Shown here piece after piece: positions 60,206 to 64,000 of a stretch of DNA of 64,000 bases. The DNA lies in the NCBI RefSeq assembly GCF_020283565.1, contig NC_060064.1:27548337-27612336 (forward strand), given 5' to 3'. Source of the stretch: Trifolium pratense (lineage: Eukaryota; Streptophyta; Magnoliopsida; Fabales; Fabaceae). Both the position numbers and the translations under genes were made by a program. Position 1 is the stretch's first letter; the number at the start of each line of letters is the position of its first letter. Under the pieces are notes generated by a model, which was not told where the DNA came from, made no database searches, and worked only from the letters and a program-made list of their open reading frames with translations.

Positions 60206-60834
60206 CCCTTATTATTTTAACTAAAATTCACTTTTATAATTTATTTTAATCTAAAATAATATAATATAATCATGTTTTAAAATACAAAACATCTCATGTA
60301 TAATATAATTTGTTTTTAGCGAGCGTAGTTAATATTATCTTAATTTTTATTGGAAAATTTATATAATTGCATCGAATATATATTATTCTTATGTCATTTT
60401 ACATAATAAACTTTGTTATAAATTAAGAATTGTTTTTTCATTTTATTCTACGACACGAAACGTTTGAGCATAAAATCTATTTTCAAGTATCACCATTGGT
60501 TAATGTGTTTTTTTTTTTTGGTAAGCACTAGTTGGTTAATGTACAAGTACACTTTCACGTCACATATATGTTATAATAAAGTAAAATTAAAATAAATTAA
60601 AATTTTAAAATATAAAAAATTAATTTAATAATAATATGAAAGATATATTACATCAATATATTTAAATTACATAAATTTAACATAAATTTTATTATTAACT
60701 AAGAATGTCCTTTTATGTTTTTTATTTTACATTTATTAGTTAGTTAAATCGTTAATTTTATCAAACATTTCAATTAATATATCAGCTATAAACTATAAGA
60801 TATCGATTATATGCCATAAACTTTAAGAGCATCC
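60206..60834. other. AT-rich spacer
   Basis: Nothing recognisable was seen apart from a T-run near 60513. Confidence 0.4.
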
Positions 60835-61345
60835 ACAATGGAAATATTCATTTTTGAGTACTTAACTGAACCCTACGTGTACATATCACTTATTTATAAT
60901 TTTTTAAGGGTCTTGTTAACATGTGCATATAAGGCACATGATAAGGTATCTTAATATAGAAATTTAACATTTAATGATACAAGACATTTAATGTTTAAAA
61001 AGTTAAAATGCACAAATTTTAAAGCATAATTTCTACTTTTGCTACCTTAACATGTGTCATATATGCACATGTTAACATTCTCCATTTTTTAATAATAGTA
61101 CATAATAAATACTCAATCTCTCCAACCCAAATATCTTAAAAAGTTCTAAATGAGTCCCGCCAATAACACATTCAACCAATAACTATACATCATTATAAAT
61201 GGACCCACAAAAATAAAATAGGTACCACTTCTTATTGTAGAACCAGTACCTATTAGGTACTCTTTGTGTTTTGCTCCAATAGGAGTACTTATTAGGTATT
61301 GGTACTTAAAAAAATAAGTACACATCATTAGAGATGGTCTAAGTC
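60835..61345. mobile_element. MITE (GAGCATCCACAATGG type) with nested palindrome
   Basis: It starts GAGCATCCACAATGGAAA and ends with ATTAGAGATGGTCT. A smaller palindrome at about 60914-61078 (TTAACATGTGCATATAAGG / CATATATGCACATGTTAA) is nested inside. It contains GGTACT/AGTACC words in both orientations. Confidence 0.55.
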
Positions 61346-61361
61346 ATTAGCTAAGTTAGAG

Positions 61362-61735
61362 CATCCACAATGGAGCACTCCATTTTTGAGTACTTAAATG
61401 GTCCCACATAGACACATCATCAATTTATTATTTTTTTAATAATAGTACCTAATAGGTACTCAACACCTCCAATGGAGCATTTCTTAAAAAGTTCTAAAAT
61501 GGGTCCCATCAATAACTCCACATCATTAAAATTTGAAATTTAATTTAAAATAATATTGCCAAATTAAATTTTTTTGAATATATTAAATAAAGTGGGTCTC
61601 ATAAAAAGAAGAGAGAGTTCTTATATTAGAAGTGGTACCTATTAGGTACTAAAATGTGTTGTGCTCCAATGGTAGTACCTAATAAGTACCATGAGTACCT
61701 AATAGGTACTACACCGTTGGAGATGGTCTTATCAC
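61362..61735. mobile_element. MITE (GAGCATCCACAATGG type), second copy
   Basis: It starts AGAGCATCCACAATGGAGCA and ends CCGTTGGAGATGGTCTT, with inverted ends and repeated CCTAATAGGTAC palindromes. It is the same family as the preceding element and as the remnant near 51770. Confidence 0.6.
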
Positions 61736-61962
61736 GTACCTATTATTTCTTCGGATCAGTGCCTAGTGGGCGCAAGAGAGACTTTAGTAATTTACGTTTC
61801 CAAAACATTTTCAAGTGCGCTAATTAATCTCACATATTCCCAAAAGACGTTACATTTCCTATGTACAAAAGTTAAATGAATGCAATTTAAGTAGATAAAG
61901 ATAATGCCCCTCATGGCTTTGGAAATTCTACTAATCAAAAGTCACAAACGCCAGTATACTCC

Positions 61963-61970
61963 TATAAATA
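61963..61970 (+). promoter_or_regulatory. TATA box of exonuclease-like gene 3
   Basis: TATAAATA lies 44 bp before the ATG at 62007. It argues against any start upstream of 62007, because the upstream in-frame extension would begin inside the promoter with a TTG. Confidence 0.7.
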
Positions 61971-62006
61971 GTCTTGGCAACCTTTTTTTGTCAAGCAGAG
62001 CACATC

Positions 62007-62630
62007 ATGATTTACACTGAAGTTATTTCGTTTGAGTTGAATGGAGTGCAAATCAAAACCACCGTGACCAATGAAGTAAAAGTGCTCGATGAACACATAT
62101 CGTCTTTTTTACAATCTACCGACAATCACAGAACTAAGGTTATCGGTTTTGATATGGAGTGGCGTCCGCCTTTCATGTTGGAGCCTGCAATCTTTCAACT
62201 TTGTGATGGTAATTCATGTCTTATTTTCCACTTACATCCTAAGATTTCGGTTCCTCTTTCACTCCGTAATTTTCTTCGTCAGCCAAATTATACCTTTGTT
62301 GGTTGCGGTATTAAAGATGATTTTGAGTACTTGAAGAAACACAGTGGCATTGGATGCAAAAATGCTGTAGAACTTGGGACCTTGGCTGCTACTCTGATGG
62401 ATAAACCTCATTTAGGTTTTTGCGGCGTTGATGAGCTAGCATTTGTGGTCAATAAACTCGATCTTCACAAATACAGGCCTTTAAACTTGGCTTTTGATTG
62501 GGATAGTTATCCGCTCAGGGAAGAACTTGCTAAGCTTGCTACTGTTAATGTTTACTCTTATCATAAGATTGGAAGTGCATTGTTTGAAAGGTATAGACCT
62601 CAATCCTCCTATCGCGTTTGTTTGATTTAG
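62007..62630 (+). CDS. WRN-exonuclease-like protein (RNase H fold), copy 3
   Basis: A single exon encodes 207 aa, colinear with copy 1. Motif I is GFDMEW (Asp and Glu kept), the motif II region is NYTFVGCGIKDDF, and motif III reads LATVNVYSYHKIG, with Leu and Asn in place of the Tyr and Asp of active DEDDy enzymes. The start is the ATG in the conserved CACATCATG context, 44 bp after the TATA box. The ends of copies 1 and 3 are alike (CVCLI, RVCLI). About 100 bp after its stop lies the 5' breakpoint of the eIF4G segment on the same strand. Substrate and role are unknown. The conserved loss of motif III across the family suggests nucleic-acid binding or a regulatory role (inference). Confidence 0.85.
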   Translation: MIYTEVISFELNGVQIKTTVTNEVKVLDEHISSFLQSTDNHRTKVIGFDMEWRPPFMLEPAIFQLCDGNSCLIFHLHPKISVPLSLRNFLRQPNYTFVGCGIKDDFEYLKKHSGIGCKNAVELGTLAATLMDKPHLGFCGVDELAFVVNKLDLHKYRPLNLAFDWDSYPLREELAKLATVNVYSYHKIGSALFERYRPQSSYRVCLI

Positions 62631-62730
62631 GTTGTTTTTTTTAAAGTTATACTATTTTTGGTTTTTTTTATAAGAAGCCATTGATTTTTCAAGTTCATTG
62701 AATAAATAATGTACAATACTAATATATAGG

Positions 62731-64000
62731 TACTCTCGAGATAAAACTCAAAAGGACAGCAACGGAAGTGAAGTTACTGTCAAAAAGTACTCTCGAGATT
62801 TCCTTTTAAAATTTGCAGAGCAGTTCTCTGAGGTTCCCGAAGGGTTTGAAACAACGGCAGACATAGCTGAAGCTTTGATGGTTTTGAATATTGGTTCACG
62901 TGTTATGGGACGCGACACACATCCTTTTCCTGGAAGAAATACAGATAGGTCAGGTGGGATGTCTCGTATAGATTGTCGTGGGAGTGGTGTTATCGAGGAT
63001 GATAAACGGAGTAAAGTTCCTGGTGCCTTTCATTATGATAATGGTAATGTAGGTAATACAGGATTCCGACCTGCACGTGGTGGAAATGCTGGTGTTTTAA
63101 GGAATCCACACCCACAAGGAACTGTGCAGTATGGTGGAGGGATTCTTTCTGGGCCAAAGGTGGGTATGATGACAGATGAGAAGAAGTATGAGGTTGGTAT
63201 GGTGACAGATGAGGAACAGGCAAAGCAGAGACAGTTGAAAGGTATATTGAACAAATTAACTCCCCAGAATTTTGAGAAGCTTTTTGAGCAGGTTAAAGCA
63301 GTTAATATTGATAATGTAGTCACTCTCACTGGTTTCGTCTCCAAAATCTTTGAGAAGGCCTTGATGAAACCCACTTTCTGTGAAATGTATGCCAATTTAT
63401 GTTTTCATCTGGCAGCTGCGTTACCTGATCTCAGTCAAGACAATGAAAAGATAACATTTATGAGATTATTGTTAAATAAGTGCCAGGAAGAATTTGAGAG
63501 GGGTGAGAGAGAGCAAGAAGAAGCTAATAAAGCTGATGAGGGTGAGGTGAAACAGTCTGATGAGGAAAGAGAAGCAAAACGATCCAAGGCCAGAAGACGA
63601 ATGTTGGGTAATATCCGGTTAATTGGAGAACTATATAAGAAGAAAATGCTGACAGAGAGAATAATGCACGAGTGCATAAAAAAGTTACTTGGTCAGTGTC
63701 AGAATCCGGATGAAGAAGACATCGAAGCGTTGTGCAAACTGATGAGTACTATTGGGGAGTTGATTGACCACCCCAAAGCCAAGGAACATATAGATGTATA
63801 TTTTGAAAGAATTAAATTATTATCAAACAACATGAATTTGTCTTCTAGGGTGAGGTTCATGTTAAAGGATACCATTGATTTGAGAAAGAATAGATGGCAA
63901 CAAACGAGAAAAGTTGAGGGGCCAAAAAAGATTGAAGAGGTGCACCGGGATGCTTCCCAAGAGAGGCAATCCCAAGCTGGTAGGCTGGGTTGTGGTATGG
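62731..64000 (+). CDS. Partial eIF4G-like copy (eIF4E site and MIF4G), runs off window
   Basis: From GATAAAACTCAAAAG at 62740 to the window end I translated every codon and found no stop (about 420 codons). It matches eIF4G exon 7 (41925-43312, minus) with about 25 substitutions in about 410 aligned residues by eye. The eIF4E-binding KKYSRDFLLKF is retained, and the MIF4G domain is full length. Differences are one in-frame internal deletion of about 45-50 residues after GILSGP, next to a small tandem repeat of the VG(M/K)(M/V)TDE unit. The copy starts abruptly, and the breakpoint repeats TACTCTCGAGAT, which also occurs 57 nt downstream. There is no upstream start, so it is a gene fragment or the 3' part of a chimeric gene. 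The in-frame ATG at 62878 is the first available. Orientation is opposite to the parent. Confidence 0.8.

Noticed and set aside
61974..62006. Upstream extension of exonuclease-like copy 3
   Set aside because: It would need a TTG start lying a few bases after the TATA box. The conserved ATG at 62007 matches the starts of copies 1 and 2.
1..64000. CRISPR arrays, bacterial operons, rRNA genes or organellar insertions
   Set aside because: The tandem repeats seen (7041-7116, 25008-25162, 50867-51384) lack spacer structure. No rRNA or organellar gene was recognised, and the window is ordinary plant nuclear DNA.

Overview
This is nuclear DNA from a flowering plant. The base composition is strongly AT-rich, genes have GT-AG introns, and long spacers are packed with nested plant transposons. 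The protein genes are typical dicot ones, and the overall look (abundant tRNA-derived SINEs, TGTAACGACCC-type gypsy LTRs, CTCCCTCCGGTCC Stowaway-like MITEs) resembles a legume such as Medicago or clover. The legume assignment is an inference, not a database result.

Layout. 269-6123: a minus-strand Ty1/copia-type element with 194-bp LTRs and a CATTA target duplication; its interior is dead but its LTRs are almost identical. 7.8-14.1 kb: two tandem copies of a truncated RRP12-like gene (N-terminal HEAT/NUC173 portion of a ribosome-biogenesis factor), sharing one intronic SINE and one truncation junction. 15.65-19.54 kb: a three-exon membrane MORN-repeat gene. 21-26.9 kb: transposon-rich, with a Mutator-like element, a possible small-RNA or small-ORF transcription unit, a solo gypsy-type LTR that carries a Mutator-like element with a captured Helitron helicase fragment, and nested Stowaway-like MITEs. 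27.68-33.48 kb: a complete five-exon type I metacaspase (MC1/LSD1-zinc-finger class) with a 742-bp foldback in intron 2. 33.8-38.3 kb: LINE debris, a solo copia LTR and a MITE. 39.4-48.2 kb, minus strand: a complete nine-coding-exon eIF4G gene (1788 aa predicted). 48.2-55.8 kb: MITEs and hAT/Mutator-like elements, several with clean target duplications, including one inserted inside a LINE reverse-transcriptase frame. 56.0-62.6 kb: three tandem copies of a WRN-exonuclease-like gene (one broken), all lacking the motif III catalytic Asp, with near-identical promoters and very short leaders. 62.7-64.0 kb: an inverted, 5'-truncated copy of the eIF4G MIF4G region, still fully open and running off the window.

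There is no operon-like logic. The intact host genes serve separate processes: programmed cell death (metacaspase), translation initiation (eIF4G), and a membrane MORN protein of unknown role. The shared theme is local duplication: tandem RRP12 fragments, a tandem exonuclease family, and an inverted eIF4G segment, with heavy transposon nesting between them. No unambiguous new biological system is visible. The best leads are the open eIF4G segment, the catalytic-residue-less exonuclease family, the metacaspase intronic foldback, the Helitron-capturing Mutator-like element and the possible snoRNA-type promoter region. Exon boundaries were placed by eye from splice consensus, reading phase and recalled family sequence.
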